Shown here one piece after another: positions 15,594-23,971 of a stretch of 42,700 nucleotides of DNA. The first letter of the stretch is position 1. Each line of letters begins with the position of its first letter. Made by a program: the position numbers and the translations under genes. The DNA is taken from positions 1-42,700 of the forward strand of contig JAKQDQ010000051.1 in assembly GCA_029573725.1 (NCBI GenBank), given 5' to 3'. The notes below the pieces were generated by a model, which did no database searches, was not told the origin of the DNA, and was given only the letters and a program-made list of their open reading frames with translations. Origin of the DNA: Verrucomicrobiota bacterium. Its GTDB lineage: Bacteria > Verrucomicrobiota > Verrucomicrobiia > Limisphaerales > JADLHS01.

Positions 15594-16016
15594 ATGAGAC
15601 GGTTTTCCCAACGCAGTCATTTGGTGACGCTCAGCGAGATCAACATCACGCCGCTGTTGGACCTGGCGTTTGTGTTGTTGATCATTTTCGTCATCACGAC
15701 GCCGTTGCTGGAAAAGGGCATGGACCTCAATCTGCCGACCAGCCGCAACGCCGTGGATCGTCCGCCCGATCGCAACAACGTGCGCGTGGTGGAAATTAAC
15801 GCGGCCGGTCAGTACGCCCTGGAAAAGCGCCCGCAAGCCCTGGGCCAAATCGTCGCGAGTCTGGCGCAGGAATTTCGCGCGAATCCCAATCTGATCATCT
15901 ACGTCCGCCCGGATGAGAACAGCCGGATGAAGGATTTTGTCGCGCTGACGGACGCCTGCACGGGCGTGGGGATTTCACGGTTCTCCATTCGAACGCAATC
16001 GCCGGCAAGACGATGA
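15594..16016 (+). CDS. tolR: TolR/ExbD-family protein
   Basis: A 140-aa protein starting MRRFSQRSHLVTLSEINITP. The single membrane helix PLLDLAFVLLIIFVITT carries the conserved Asp (LLD) needed for proton passage. SEINITPLLDLAFVLLIIF is the family hallmark. The periplasmic domain (VRVVEINAAGQYALEKRPQ, LIIYVRPDENSRMKDFVALTDAC) matches the ExbD/TolR fold. The stop overlaps the start of the next gene as ATGA (16013-16016). Length is normal. The GC-rich 129-nt spacer before it may hold a hairpin. Confidence 0.92.
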   Translation: MRRFSQRSHLVTLSEINITPLLDLAFVLLIIFVITTPLLEKGMDLNLPTSRNAVDRPPDRNNVRVVEINAAGQYALEKRPQALGQIVASLAQEFRANPNLIIYVRPDENSRMKDFVALTDACTGVGISRFSIRTQSPARR

Positions 16017-16909
16017 GCCAGTTGCAAAAAAAATGCCTGGTCGGTTCGATGACCATGCACGTTCTGCTCCTGCTGACGTTGCTGGCGGGCGCGGCGTTTT
16101 TGAGCAAGAGCCGGAAACCGCTGGACGTGCCGGAAATCACCTTCGAGCCGGCGTTTCTCATTGACGAAAAATTGTCCAATCCCGGCGGGGCGGCGCCGGG
16201 CGGGCCAGCACCGGCGCCATCACCAGTGCAATCCGAACCGCCTCCGGCGACGCCGCCATCAACACCCCGGCCCGCGCCGCGTCAACCGCCCGTCCAGGCG
16301 GTTGAACCCGAGCCCGCTCCGGCAGTCGTCAAGCCCCTCGCGAAGAACGCCAATGATCGCGACGCGGAGAAACTGCCGAAGGCCAAGCCTGTGCATCAGG
16401 TTCTGGTCAGCAGGACCAAAGTGCCACTGAACCAGACCGCCCCGGTTCGCAATCCGAAGGCGGCAAACCGCGACGATTCGGCGTCGTCGCAACACGCATC
16501 GTTGGCGGGCGCACTCCGGGATGCCCGGAAGAATTTGAGCCGAAACCTCTCCGCCGGCACGGACGTGCGGATGCCCGCCGGCCAGGGCGGTGGCAGCGGG
16601 GCGGCGTACGCCAATTACGCCCAGGAAATCCAGCGGCGTTACAAACTGGTGTACGACCGGGAACTCCACCTCGCCGGCGACATCGCCGACGGCCAGGTCC
16701 AGGTGGAGACGGCCATTGTCATTTTACGGGATGGCTCGGTGAGCCGCGCCAGCATTGTGAAGCGCTCCGGCAATGCGGCGCTCGACCGGCTGGCCCAGCG
16801 GGTTTTGGATTCGGTTCGCCAGCTGCCGGCATTCCCGGCCGGCGCCACGGACGCGAGCCGGACATTTAACATCATTTTTGATCTCAAACCTAGAATTGGC
16901 ACCGGATGA
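16013..16909 (+). CDS. TolA/TonB-like energy transducer
   Basis: A 298-aa protein with an N-terminal anchor (MHVLLLLTLLAGAAFL within the first 30 residues). A long Pro/Ala-rich linker runs from about 56 to 115 (PPATPPSTPRPAPRQPPVQ), long enough to span the periplasm. The C-terminal domain from about 200 (AYANYAQEIQRRYKLVYDRE, QVETAIVILRDGSVSRASIVKRSGNAALDRLAQ) is the TonB/TolA C-terminal fold. Position between tolR and tolB says it is the TolA of this operon, though its C-terminal domain reads more like TonB. Start and stop overlap both neighbours by 4 nt. Confidence 0.87.
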   Translation: MSQLQKKCLVGSMTMHVLLLLTLLAGAAFLSKSRKPLDVPEITFEPAFLIDEKLSNPGGAAPGGPAPAPSPVQSEPPPATPPSTPRPAPRQPPVQAVEPEPAPAVVKPLAKNANDRDAEKLPKAKPVHQVLVSRTKVPLNQTAPVRNPKAANRDDSASSQHASLAGALRDARKNLSRNLSAGTDVRMPAGQGGGSGAAYANYAQEIQRRYKLVYDRELHLAGDIADGQVQVETAIVILRDGSVSRASIVKRSGNAALDRLAQRVLDSVRQLPAFPAGATDASRTFNIIFDLKPRIGTG

Positions 16910-18084
16910 ATCATCAACATTATCCCCGCACACTTGCAGTCATCGTCGCCTGCCTGGCCTTGGGCCATTTGCCGCTGTCAGCCCAGCAAACCATCACGAT
17001 CCCCGGCACCTCCGGTCTGAGCGAAAGCCCGATTCCCGTCAATCTCTCAGGGTTCAGTGGCGAAGCGTTGGAGGTGATTCAGTTCGACCTCCTCGTGCAA
17101 GGATTCAGCCTGGCGGGCGCGGACACCGCGCAATACCTGTTGAGCGGCAGCAATGCCGGCAACGTCGTGGGCCGCGCCCAGGATCGCATCAACAAAAACA
17201 TGCTGGTCAACAAAAGCTATACCGGAGCGAACCTCCGGCGGCAGGCGCATCAGTTTGTGGATGATTTTCTGGCGACGCTTGGACGCCGGGGAATCGGCGG
17301 CACCCGGATCGCCTTCGTGCATACCGAGGGGCGCAACAGCGAAATTTATGTCGGCAACTTTGATGGAACGGATGCGGCCCCGGTGACCCAGGATGATTCC
17401 ACCGCCATTTCGCCCGCGTGGACGCCGGACAACCAGGCCTTGTGTTACACCTCCTACCGCAGCGGCGGCGCCTGGATCTATCTGCAAAATCTTGCGGCCC
17501 GCCAACGGACGATCATCGCCAGGTATCCCGGTTCAAATTTCAGCCCGGCCGTTGCCCCCGATGGCCAGCGGGTGGCCATGATCCTCAGCAAGTCCGGCAC
17601 CGTGGACCTGTATGCGGCCAACCTGACCGGCAACGTCCTCACCCGGCTGACCCAGTCGCGCGAAGATGAATCCTCTCCCTGTTGGTCGCCCGATGGACAA
17701 TGGATTTGCTACGCAGGCAAGATCAACGGCCGGCGCGCCCTTTACCGCATCGCCTCCGGCGGCGGCAAGCCCGAGCGCATTGCGACCAGCGGGGTTTTGA
17801 ATCCGACCGAGCCCGACTGGTCGCCAGACGGCAAGTGGATCGTGTTCACCCAACAGCGGCGGGGTGGTTTTGATATTTGTGTCGTGCCGGCGGCCGGCGG
17901 TTCGGCAACGGTGCTGGTGGAGGGCGAGGATCCCTCCTGGGCTCCGAACTCGCGGACCGTGGTTTATACGCGCCGAAATGCCCGTGGCGGCGACCAGCTC
18001 TCTTTGCTTGACGTGCCTACCAAACAAACCAAAACTATCACCCGAATTTCGGGTAGCAACTCCCAACCCAGTTGGGCGAAATAA
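16906..18084 (+). CDS. tolB: TolB periplasmic beta-propeller protein
   Basis: A 392-aa protein with a cleavable signal (TLAVIVACLALGHLPLSAQQ). The N-terminal domain (about 28-145) is the TolB_N fold (FDLLVQGFSLAGADTAQYLL, RRQAHQFVDDFLATL). A propeller with WD40-like PDG blades follows: ISPAWTPDNQ, SPAVAPDGQRVAM, SSPCWSPDGQWICY, EPDWSPDGKWIVF and DPSWAPNSRTVVY. TolB bridges Pal and TolA in the periplasm and helps outer-membrane constriction. The start overlaps the TolA-like stop by 4 nt. Length is slightly below that of E. coli TolB, normal for the family. Confidence 0.93.
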   Translation: MNHQHYPRTLAVIVACLALGHLPLSAQQTITIPGTSGLSESPIPVNLSGFSGEALEVIQFDLLVQGFSLAGADTAQYLLSGSNAGNVVGRAQDRINKNMLVNKSYTGANLRRQAHQFVDDFLATLGRRGIGGTRIAFVHTEGRNSEIYVGNFDGTDAAPVTQDDSTAISPAWTPDNQALCYTSYRSGGAWIYLQNLAARQRTIIARYPGSNFSPAVAPDGQRVAMILSKSGTVDLYAANLTGNVLTRLTQSREDESSPCWSPDGQWICYAGKINGRRALYRIASGGGKPERIATSGVLNPTEPDWSPDGKWIVFTQQRRGGFDICVVPAAGGSATVLVEGEDPSWAPNSRTVVYTRRNARGGDQLSLLDVPTKQTKTITRISGSNSQPSWAK

Positions 18085-18112
18085 CTGAAACCTGTCCCAA
18101 ATCTTAAAACAC

Positions 18113-18721
18113 ATGAAAGCAATTCAACTGAGCTCCCTGCTGGCCGTCGTGCTGGCGCTCTCCCTGCTTGGCACTGGTTGCCAAAAGCGCGTCATTGGCC
18201 CCACGCCGATTAACAAGTCCGAAAGCCGGATTCGCCCGGGGGAAATTAGCGACAACCTGCCTTCCTACAATGCGAACAATTCCGGTTCGGGGGTTTCGGG
18301 CGCCGACCTGGATACCGCCACGGGAGCTCACGCGCAGTCTGGACAGTTCAGCCTCGACAACAGCACGCAGGATCGTGCGGCCCTGGCTGGTCATACCGTG
18401 CATTTTGACTTCGACAGCTCGGTGGTACGCAGTGACGAACGCGGCAATGTGGATGCCGTGGCGGGTTACATGCAGGGCAATCCCGCGGTGGGCCTGCTGA
18501 TTGAGGGACACTGTGACGAGCGCGGCACGGACGGTTACAATGACGCCCTGGGCGAACGCCGCGCGTCGGCCCTGCGCGAGGTGCTGATCTCCCAAGGCGT
18601 GGCGGCGGAGCGCATCATCACCCAAAGCTGGGGGAAACGCCGGCCGGTGGATCTGGGCCACAACGAGGCGGCCTGGGCGAAAAACCGGCGCGGTGAGTTT
18701 GTGGTGCTCCACGCGAAATAG
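18113..18721 (+). CDS. pal: Pal, peptidoglycan-associated OmpA-like lipoprotein
   Basis: A 202-aa lipoprotein. The signal MKAIQLSSLLAVVLALSLL ends in lipobox LGTGC with C23 as the lipidated residue. After a Ser/Asn-rich linker, the OmpA-like domain starts with VHFDFDSSVVRSDERGNVDAVAGYM. It continues through LLIEGHCDERGTDGYNDALGERRA, the diaminopimelate-binding loop of Pal proteins, to NRRGEFVVL. It anchors the outer membrane to peptidoglycan and is released by the TolQRA motor through TolB. It lies 28 nt after tolB and closes the tol operon. Confidence 0.95.
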   Translation: MKAIQLSSLLAVVLALSLLGTGCQKRVIGPTPINKSESRIRPGEISDNLPSYNANNSGSGVSGADLDTATGAHAQSGQFSLDNSTQDRAALAGHTVHFDFDSSVVRSDERGNVDAVAGYMQGNPAVGLLIEGHCDERGTDGYNDALGERRASALREVLISQGVAAERIITQSWGKRRPVDLGHNEAAWAKNRRGEFVVLHAK

Positions 18722-18808
18722 GCGGTGCGTTCGTCGGGTGAATCGGAGCGTGTTTTGGCGCTTTACTCACCCTGCATTCCGGCCTAGGTTCCGGGGACAG
18801 GTGATTTT

Positions 18809-19075
18809 ATGAATATCATGTTTGCAGCAATGCTTGGCGGCTGGGAGATCGTACTGATTCTCGCTATTGCGTTGTTGTTGTTCGGTGCAAAGCGACTGCC
18901 AGAGCTGGCCAAGGGTTTGGGGTCGGGCATCCGGGAGTTCAAAAAAGCCACGCGCGAAGTCACCGAAGAAATCCACAACGCCGCACAGGAACCTCCTCCC
19001 GCACCTCGAAAGTTGCCTCCCTCCGGCGCAACCGCCCAAACGGAACCTCCATCCTCTGATACGCCGCAAACGTAA
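18809..19075 (+). CDS. tatA: Twin-arginine translocase subunit TatA/E
   Basis: An 88-aa protein. One N-terminal membrane helix ([22 protein letters not shown]) is followed by the amphipathic helix ([18 protein letters not shown]). The [14 protein letters not shown] hinge is the hallmark. The C-terminus is a Pro-rich cytoplasmic tail. It is preceded by GGGACAGGTG as ribosome site. TatA oligomers form the translocation channel for folded proteins. It sits 17 nt before tatC and follows pal by 87 nt. No tatB is seen; this TatA may serve both roles. Confidence 0.95.
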   Translation: MNIMFAAMLGGWEIVLILAIALLLFGAKRLPELAKGLGSGIREFKKATREVTEEIHNAAQEPPPAPRKLPPSGATAQTEPPSSDTPQT

Positions 19076-19092
19076 CAGGTACGCTCCGGCGC

Positions 19093-20178
19093 ATGGCGGA
19101 TGATTCCGAGTCGGCACACTCCCCGCCCGAAGACGAGGGCGGGCCGGTAAAGTCGTTCCTCGAGCATCTCGAAGACCTGCGGTGGGTGCTGATCAAAAGC
19201 CTCGTGGCGCTGGGCGTCGCGATGCTGCTCTGCCTCATTGCCGGCGACCATGTCGTGCATGTTCTCAAGTGGCCTTTGGAGCATGCCAAAGTGCACTACC
19301 CCGGCACGAACCAGGTCGTCACCTTCACCTATGGCACCAACAAATTAGGGACGTTCACGCTGACCGACGCCCAGCAACAAGCGCTGGAGCTGGGGTCGAA
19401 CCGGTTCGTGGCGGTGGAGATCGTGCCACAGAAGATCGGGACGAACCATGTCCTGGGCTGGCAGGTGAATCCGGATGCGGCGCTCGCCGTGGCGGCGCAA
19501 AAACTGGAAGTGGAATTAATCAACCTCAGCCCGGCCGGAGGGTTCATCGTTGCTTTTCAGGTGGCACTCTACGGAGGCGCGGTGCTGGCCGCCCCGTTCA
19601 TCCTGTACTTCGTGCTCGCCTTCGTTTTTCCCGCCCTCCGGATTCGCGAGCAGAAATATGTCCGCCGCGGGCTGTATTTCGGGGGCGGACTGTTTCTGGC
19701 CGGGGTGGCCTTTTGTTATTTCCTGTTGATGCCGGTTGCGTTAGGGGCGTCGCAGTTGTATTCCCACTGGCTGGGATTTGGCGCGTTGCAATGGCGCGCC
19801 GAGGATTACATTAGTTTCGTCTGCAAATTCATGCTGGGCATGGGACTGGGCTTTGAGCTGCCCGTGGTGCTGTTGGTGCTGGTCAAAATCGGCGTGCTCA
19901 GTTACCGCGCCCTGCGCGGCATGTGGCGCTACATGATTGTGATCGTCCTGATTTTGGGCGGCTTGCTCACCACTCCGGAAGTGCTCACCCAGGTGATGAT
20001 GGCGGTGCCGTTATATGGGCTTTACGAACTGAGCGTATGGATTGCCTGGTATTGGGAGGAGCCGGATCGGGCCAAGGTGCGGCGCCGGGTGGTCCTGGTG
20101 ACGGTGTTGCTTGGTGGGGGCGCGGCGTTGCTGATTTGGAAATTTATCTGGCCGGCATTGCTCCATTTCTACCGCTGA
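19093..20178 (+). CDS. tatC: Twin-arginine translocase subunit TatC, enlarged
   Basis: A 361-aa inner-membrane protein, versus roughly 250 for typical TatC. SFLEHLEDLRWVLIKS at 21-36 is the conserved cytoplasmic N-terminus that binds the twin-arginine motif, including the critical Glu. Membrane helices follow at about 33-50, 152-176, 193-217, 241-265, 280-296 and 300-318. The first periplasmic loop (52-150) is about twice the usual size and carries a hydrophilic insert with GTFTLTDAQQQALELGSNRF-like sequence. A further hydrophobic segment at about 333-355 suggests an extra C-terminal helix. The core PxxxYFVLAFVFPAL motif is present. Function should be the standard receptor role. Confidence 0.93.
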   Translation: MADDSESAHSPPEDEGGPVKSFLEHLEDLRWVLIKSLVALGVAMLLCLIAGDHVVHVLKWPLEHAKVHYPGTNQVVTFTYGTNKLGTFTLTDAQQQALELGSNRFVAVEIVPQKIGTNHVLGWQVNPDAALAVAAQKLEVELINLSPAGGFIVAFQVALYGGAVLAAPFILYFVLAFVFPALRIREQKYVRRGLYFGGGLFLAGVAFCYFLLMPVALGASQLYSHWLGFGALQWRAEDYISFVCKFMLGMGLGFELPVVLLVLVKIGVLSYRALRGMWRYMIVIVLILGGLLTTPEVLTQVMMAVPLYGLYELSVWIAWYWEEPDRAKVRRRVVLVTVLLGGGAALLIWKFIWPALLHFYR

Positions 20179-20308
20179 ATCCTTGTGTCCGGCAGGCCGG
20201 CCCCGGCGTGGCGTTGACCGACAAATTTTATTTTCATCATTCCCTCATTTGACTAGATTGGTCGAGGCTTGGGAGGCAGTCCCTGGCGCAGACAAATCTG
20301 GAAACATT

Positions 20309-21271
20309 ATGCCACTGACACATACCAAAGACCTGTTCGCAAAAGCTCTCCAGGGCAAGTACGCCATCGGTGCTTTCAACGTCAACAACATGGAATTGAT
20401 CCAGGGAATCGTGGAGGCCTGCGAGGAGGAAAAGGCGCCGCTGATCCTGCAGATCTCCAAGGGGGCCCGCCAGTACGCCAACCCGGTCTATCTCAAGAAA
20501 CTCATCGAAGCCGCGGTCAGTCTGAGCAACATCCCCATCGCGGTGCATCTGGACCATGGCGACACCTTTGAACTGTGCAAGGAGTGCATTGATGAGGGAT
20601 TCACCAGCGTGATGATTGACGCTTCCCACGAGCCCTTTGAGAAAAACGTCGAGATCACCCGCAAGGTCGTCGAATACGCCCATAAACATAATTGTTCGGT
20701 GGAATCGGAACTGGGACATCTGGTGGGGGCACAGTTTGACGAAGGCGAGGAAGGCGGCGCCCATTCCTCCAGCGGCCACTATACCAATCCGGACGAAGCG
20801 GTTGCGTTCGTGCGTGCAACGGGCTGCGATTCACTGGCGGTGGCGATTGGCAACAGCCACGGCGCCTATAAGTTCAAAGGAGAACAACACCTGGATCTTG
20901 AGCGCCTCAAACTCATCAAGAAGGCGCTTTCCGCAGCCGGCTTGGGCGATTACCCGTTGGTATTGCACGGCGCCTCCAGCGTCCCCCAGTATCTGGCGGA
21001 CGAAATCAACCAGTACGGCGGCCACATGCCCGATACAAAGGGCGTTCCGGAGGAGGACATTGAGATTGCGCGCCGGGTTGGCTGCACCAAAGTGAACATT
21101 GACACCGACCTGCGCATGGCCATGACCGCTGCGATCCGGAAGGTCTTTGTGGAAAACCCGAAGGAGTTTGATCCCCGCAAATACCTCGGACCGGCTCGTA
21201 AAATGGTGAAGGACCTCGTGCGTCACAAAGTAAAGAACGTCCTCTGCTGCGCCGGCCGCGCCTTTGATTGA
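20309..21271 (+). CDS. fba: Class II fructose-bisphosphate aldolase
   Basis: A 320-aa cytosolic enzyme that cleaves or forms fructose 1,6-bisphosphate in glycolysis and gluconeogenesis. The start MPLTHTKDLFAKALQGKYAIGAFNV is the family N-terminus. IAVHLDHGD at 78-85 contains the catalytic Asp (D82) and first zinc His (H83). VESELGHLVG, IGNSHGAYK (zinc His) and VLHGASSVP (zinc His) follow. NIDTDLRMAMTAAIRKVF is the phosphate-binding segment. It follows tatC by about 130 nt. The ribosome site is weak. An overlong upstream frame without similarity was rejected. Confidence 0.95.
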   Translation: MPLTHTKDLFAKALQGKYAIGAFNVNNMELIQGIVEACEEEKAPLILQISKGARQYANPVYLKKLIEAAVSLSNIPIAVHLDHGDTFELCKECIDEGFTSVMIDASHEPFEKNVEITRKVVEYAHKHNCSVESELGHLVGAQFDEGEEGGAHSSSGHYTNPDEAVAFVRATGCDSLAVAIGNSHGAYKFKGEQHLDLERLKLIKKALSAAGLGDYPLVLHGASSVPQYLADEINQYGGHMPDTKGVPEEDIEIARRVGCTKVNIDTDLRMAMTAAIRKVFVENPKEFDPRKYLGPARKMVKDLVRHKVKNVLCCAGRAFD

Positions 21272-21967
21272 AGCCCCGCTGCGTTGGAGCGTGGGCAGTT
21301 TGCGGTGTTGCCAATTGATCCTCGCGTCCCCCCGCTGCCAGTCGCCACCCCGCGTTGAAAGCTGCTCGGAAATTCAGCGGGATGCAGATGCAGAATTGAA
21401 TTCATGCGGCTCGCCCCTCGGGCTTTTCAGCGGGCCAATTTCCGTCCTTTTAGTGGAATATTAACTTGGGCTGCGCCAGGGGGTCGGGATCTTCAACGCG
21501 GCAGATTCGATCAGTCGTTACGGCCGAGTTCCGGCGAAAGTGAACTGCGATCCCGTGCCGCCGTTGCCATCTGCAACAACCAGTCACGGGTGACTGGTTT
21601 TGCTGTGAGTTGACGTCCTCGATAATGTTCCGCATCGGTCCACCTGGATTGCCGCATTCCATGTGCGCACCGCTGAGCTAAACATCAGCTGGTTTGTGAT
21701 CACCAGCTCCCGGCAATCCTTCCCATTGGATGTCCCGTATTCTGAATGCTTGCTGAAGTTGCTGCATAACAATAGCGCAAAAATGACACACCATGGTTTT
21801 ATTTAAATCGCGGAACAATGTCATTATGGCTCGCTTTTTATATTCGTAATTTCTGGAATATCGCGATTTATTGGGCTTTTTGCCGATTCTTAGATTGGTA
21901 TTGAAAGAGCTTTAGATGTCTCGTTGAGAGTAAAAATCGAACTAAAAATAAGAGAAAGGAAAAGATT
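21272..21967. other. AT-rich intergenic region with inverted repeats upstream of hsp20
   Basis: About 695 bases without a supported gene. A hairpin at 21578-21599 could end fba transcription. From about 21760 the base composition drops well below the rest of the window. A 9-bp perfect inverted repeat (TAAATCGCG 21804-21812, CGCGATTTA 21862-21870) lies in this part. The final 20 bases hold the AGAAAGGAAAAG ribosome site of the first Hsp20 gene. Such a leader could be a heat-responsive RNA or promoter, but no known motif was matched. Confidence 0.5.
21578..21599 (+). terminator. Hairpin, possible fba terminator
   Basis: AACCAGTCA (21578-21586) pairs perfectly with TGACTGGTT (21591-21599) around CGGG, followed by TTGCTGTG. 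The stem is clean, but the T-tract is short. It lies over 300 nt after the fba stop, so the assignment is tentative. Confidence 0.45.
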
Positions 21968-22435
21968 ATGAACATTGTGAAATGGCAAACTCCTACATTG
22001 GCGAATTGGCCGAGTCTGGGCAGGCTGTCCGACCTGCGTGATGAGATTGATCGTTTCTTTGATTCACCATTCCCCGGACTGACGCGGACGTCAGATTTGC
22101 TGGCGGGTTGGACCCCGGCATTGGATGTCTATGAGGATAAGGATAGTTACACGGTCAAGGCGGAATTGCCCGGCATGAAGAAGGAGGACATTGAAGTCTC
22201 CCTGCACGAAGGCCTGTTGAGCATTTCCGGAGAACGCAAGAGCGAGGCGAAAAAAGAAGACGCCGAGGTTTACCGGTCGGAGCGCTTCGTGGGGCGTTTC
22301 CAGCGCACGGTGACCTTGCCGGCGCCAGTAACGGCCGACAAGGTCAAAGCGGCGTACAAGGATGGTATCCTGACCATCACACTGCCGAAGTCCGAAGAGG
22401 CGAAACCGAAGCAGATCAATGTCTCGGTCAACTGA
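21968..22435 (+). CDS. Small heat shock protein Hsp20 (alpha-crystallin type)
   Basis: A 155-aa chaperone that holds unfolding proteins without ATP. The N-terminal arm MNIVKWQTPTLANWPSLGRL precedes RDEIDRFFDSPFP, a typical Hsp20 helix. The alpha-crystallin domain starts with PALDVYEDKDSYTVKAELPGM and ends with AAYKDGILTITLPKSEE, which holds the GVLT-like GILT strand. The C-terminal KPKQINVSVN contains an I-x-V motif that links subunits. A good ribosome site (AGAAAGGAAAAG) precedes it. It is the first of two tandem Hsp20 genes behind an AT-rich leader. Confidence 0.95.
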   Translation: MNIVKWQTPTLANWPSLGRLSDLRDEIDRFFDSPFPGLTRTSDLLAGWTPALDVYEDKDSYTVKAELPGMKKEDIEVSLHEGLLSISGERKSEAKKEDAEVYRSERFVGRFQRTVTLPAPVTADKVKAAYKDGILTITLPKSEEAKPKQINVSVN

Positions 22436-22447
22436 TTGAATCATCCT

Positions 22448-22474
22448 TCCGGCGGGTCTTCGCGGCCCGCCGGA
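22448..22474 (+). other. Intercistronic hairpin between the two hsp20 genes
   Basis: TCCGGCGGG (22448-22456) pairs with CCCGCCGGA (22466-22474) around a 9-nt loop. No T-run follows, so it is more likely an mRNA-stability or attenuation element within a two-gene transcript than a full terminator. Confidence 0.55.
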
Positions 22475-22506
22475 GGCAAACAACCATCACCAATTCAAGG
22501 AGAATT

Positions 22507-22890
22507 ATGACAGCTCTGATTAAGAAGGATCAAACCACTGCCGAGGCCGCGCGCGCGGCGGCGGTTCGCTACGTAATGCCGGATGTGAACATCTACGAAA
22601 GCAAGGACGGCTATACGATTGAAGCCGACATGCCCGGGGTAAACAAGGAAGGGCTTGAGGTGACGTTGGAAAACAATGAGATCACCGTGACGGGACACCC
22701 GGTCAGCGAAGGGGTGGCCGGTGAGGTGCTGTTCCGGCAACGTCATGGGTTGAGTTACCGGCGTGTGTTTGAATTGGATCCCGCAGTGGACACCAACCGA
22801 ATCACCGCCAAAATGCACCAAGGGGTGTTGTTTCTCAACCTGCCAAAATCTGAAGCGGTCAAACCGCGGAAGATTGTCGTCAGCGAGTGA
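22507..22890 (+). CDS. Second small heat shock protein Hsp20, divergent paralogue
   Basis: A 127-aa protein, start MTALIKKDQTTAEAARAAAV, preceded by an AAGGAGA ribosome site. The alpha-crystallin domain reads PDVNIYESKDGYTIEADMPGV, LEVTLENNEITVTGH, then AKMHQGVLFLNLPKSEAVKPRKI. The N-terminal arm is short and the loop before RRVFELDPAV is reduced relative to the first copy. The C-terminal I-x-V (KIVV) is present. The two genes are 71 nt apart and probably co-transcribed; they may form mixed oligomers, which is inference. Confidence 0.93.
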   Translation: MTALIKKDQTTAEAARAAAVRYVMPDVNIYESKDGYTIEADMPGVNKEGLEVTLENNEITVTGHPVSEGVAGEVLFRQRHGLSYRRVFELDPAVDTNRITAKMHQGVLFLNLPKSEAVKPRKIVVSE

Positions 22891-23261
22891 GGAACGACGA
22901 AAAGGCCACGGTCTTGCGCCGGGATTGAACGGGCCCGCGAATGGATGGTTCGCGGGCCCGTCAACATGTTCGCGTCCGCCGACAGCGCCCGACGCCGGGG
23001 CGCGCGCGGATCGCCGTCGGGGTGCGGGCATTTCCCGCACTGTAAAGTACGCGGTGGTGCTGTTTGGACACAGGCTGGCAATCACTGGCGGGTCGCACCG
23101 ATGGAAGGAGCCATCCCGTCGCAAGTTTTGCGTGGGCCGGTCGGGATCCGGGGAAGGCGGTGTGAAACATGCCCCGGGAGAGCCCGGGAAAAAGCACGGC
23201 GTAAGTTGTCCGCTGCGGATTGTGGAGGGCGGCGGGTTGGTGTGCACCCGAAGTGAACCTC
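22891..23261. other. Intergenic region between convergent hsp20 and DUF4956 genes
   Basis: About 370 bases. It begins with the strong hairpin at 22929-22961. The rest is GC-rich with overlapping open frames but no recognised protein or RNA motif. A GGTGTGAAAC block at about 23160 was examined as a cobalamin-riboswitch element and not supported. Confidence 0.4.
22929..22961 (+). terminator. Strong 13-bp hairpin after the hsp20 pair
   Basis: ACGGGCCCGCGAA (22929-22941) pairs perfectly with TTCGCGGGCCCGT (22949-22961) around TGGATGG. It starts 39 nt after the second hsp20 stop. No T-tract follows, so it is a likely 3'-end or stability structure more than a canonical intrinsic terminator. Confidence 0.6.
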
Positions 23262-23948
23262 TTACAACTCCGATTCGTCTTCGGCGGCCAGGCTGGAGGC
23301 GCGGGTGACGCCACCCAAGCTTTTCAGTTCCGCCATCAATTCATGGCTGCGCGCCGGATTCCGCAGGAGCAACCGGTATGAAAGATCCACGCCCTGCAGA
23401 TTTTCACTGGAGCGCTGACTGGCGCAGAGCACGGAGCGCGCGTGGCGCCGGAGCAGCTGTTGCAATTCCGGCAGCTCCGCGGCCGGGCGGCTCCAATGCA
23501 GGTTCAGGATCAAATCGTAGCGGTGGCGCGTGCCGAATCCCGAAATCCAGAAGTAGAGCATGATGGCCAGGATCGTCAGACAGCCAATGATGGCCGTGGT
23601 GAACTTCAGCGTGCCACAGGCGAGTCCGATGACGATTGTCGCCAGCACATACGTTGTATCCAGCGTGTCCCGCAGCACGCTCCGGAATCGGACCATTGCA
23701 AAAATTGCCATCAAACCAAACGCCACGATGAGGTTGTTGGACAGCACCATCATGACCAGCGCCACCAGCACGGGCAGCACGGTGAGCGAATTCACATAGG
23801 AACGCGAATAGGAGAGGCCGGTGTGGGTGAACATGTAGGTCCACGCCACGGCATGGCCGCACACGAATGCCAGCAGCAGGGCCAGCAGCAACACGCTGTA
23901 ATCCGTCGGTACCGCCCCGTAGTCGCCTCGCAAAAACCAGTCACTCAT
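23262..23948 (-). CDS. DUF4956 membrane protein
   Basis: A 228-aa protein with about four or five membrane helices in residues 15-136: YSVLLLALLLAFVCGHAVAW, VLPVLVALVMMVLSNNLIV, AFGLMAIFAMVRFRSVLRDT and VLATIVIGLACGTLKF. The MVRFRSVLRDTLDTTYVLATIVIG block is diagnostic of DUF4956. A soluble C-terminal domain follows (about 143-228). These proteins are commonly encoded next to VTC-domain proteins, as here (23 nt downstream of it on the same strand). The pair probably works together in polyphosphate or cell-surface metabolism. Confidence 0.9.
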   Translation of the reverse strand: MSDWFLRGDYGAVPTDYSVLLLALLLAFVCGHAVAWTYMFTHTGLSYSRSYVNSLTVLPVLVALVMMVLSNNLIVAFGLMAIFAMVRFRSVLRDTLDTTYVLATIVIGLACGTLKFTTAIIGCLTILAIMLYFWISGFGTRHRYDLILNLHWSRPAAELPELQQLLRRHARSVLCASQRSSENLQGVDLSYRLLLRNPARSHELMAELKSLGGVTRASSLAAEDESEL

Positions 23949-23971
23949 TTTTCAAACCATTTGCTCCCGGT

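Noticed and set aside
15457..15597. 46-aa frame between tolQ and tolR whose stop overlaps the tolR ATG
   Set aside because: Arg/Gly-rich sequence with no motif; overlap at both ends is likely coincidence in a short GC-rich spacer.
23140..23230. Cobalamin-riboswitch-like GGTGTGAAAC and GC-rich helices
   Set aside because: Only one short block matched; the following conserved core (GCCACTG-type) is absent, and the region lies between two 3' ends where a leader is not expected.
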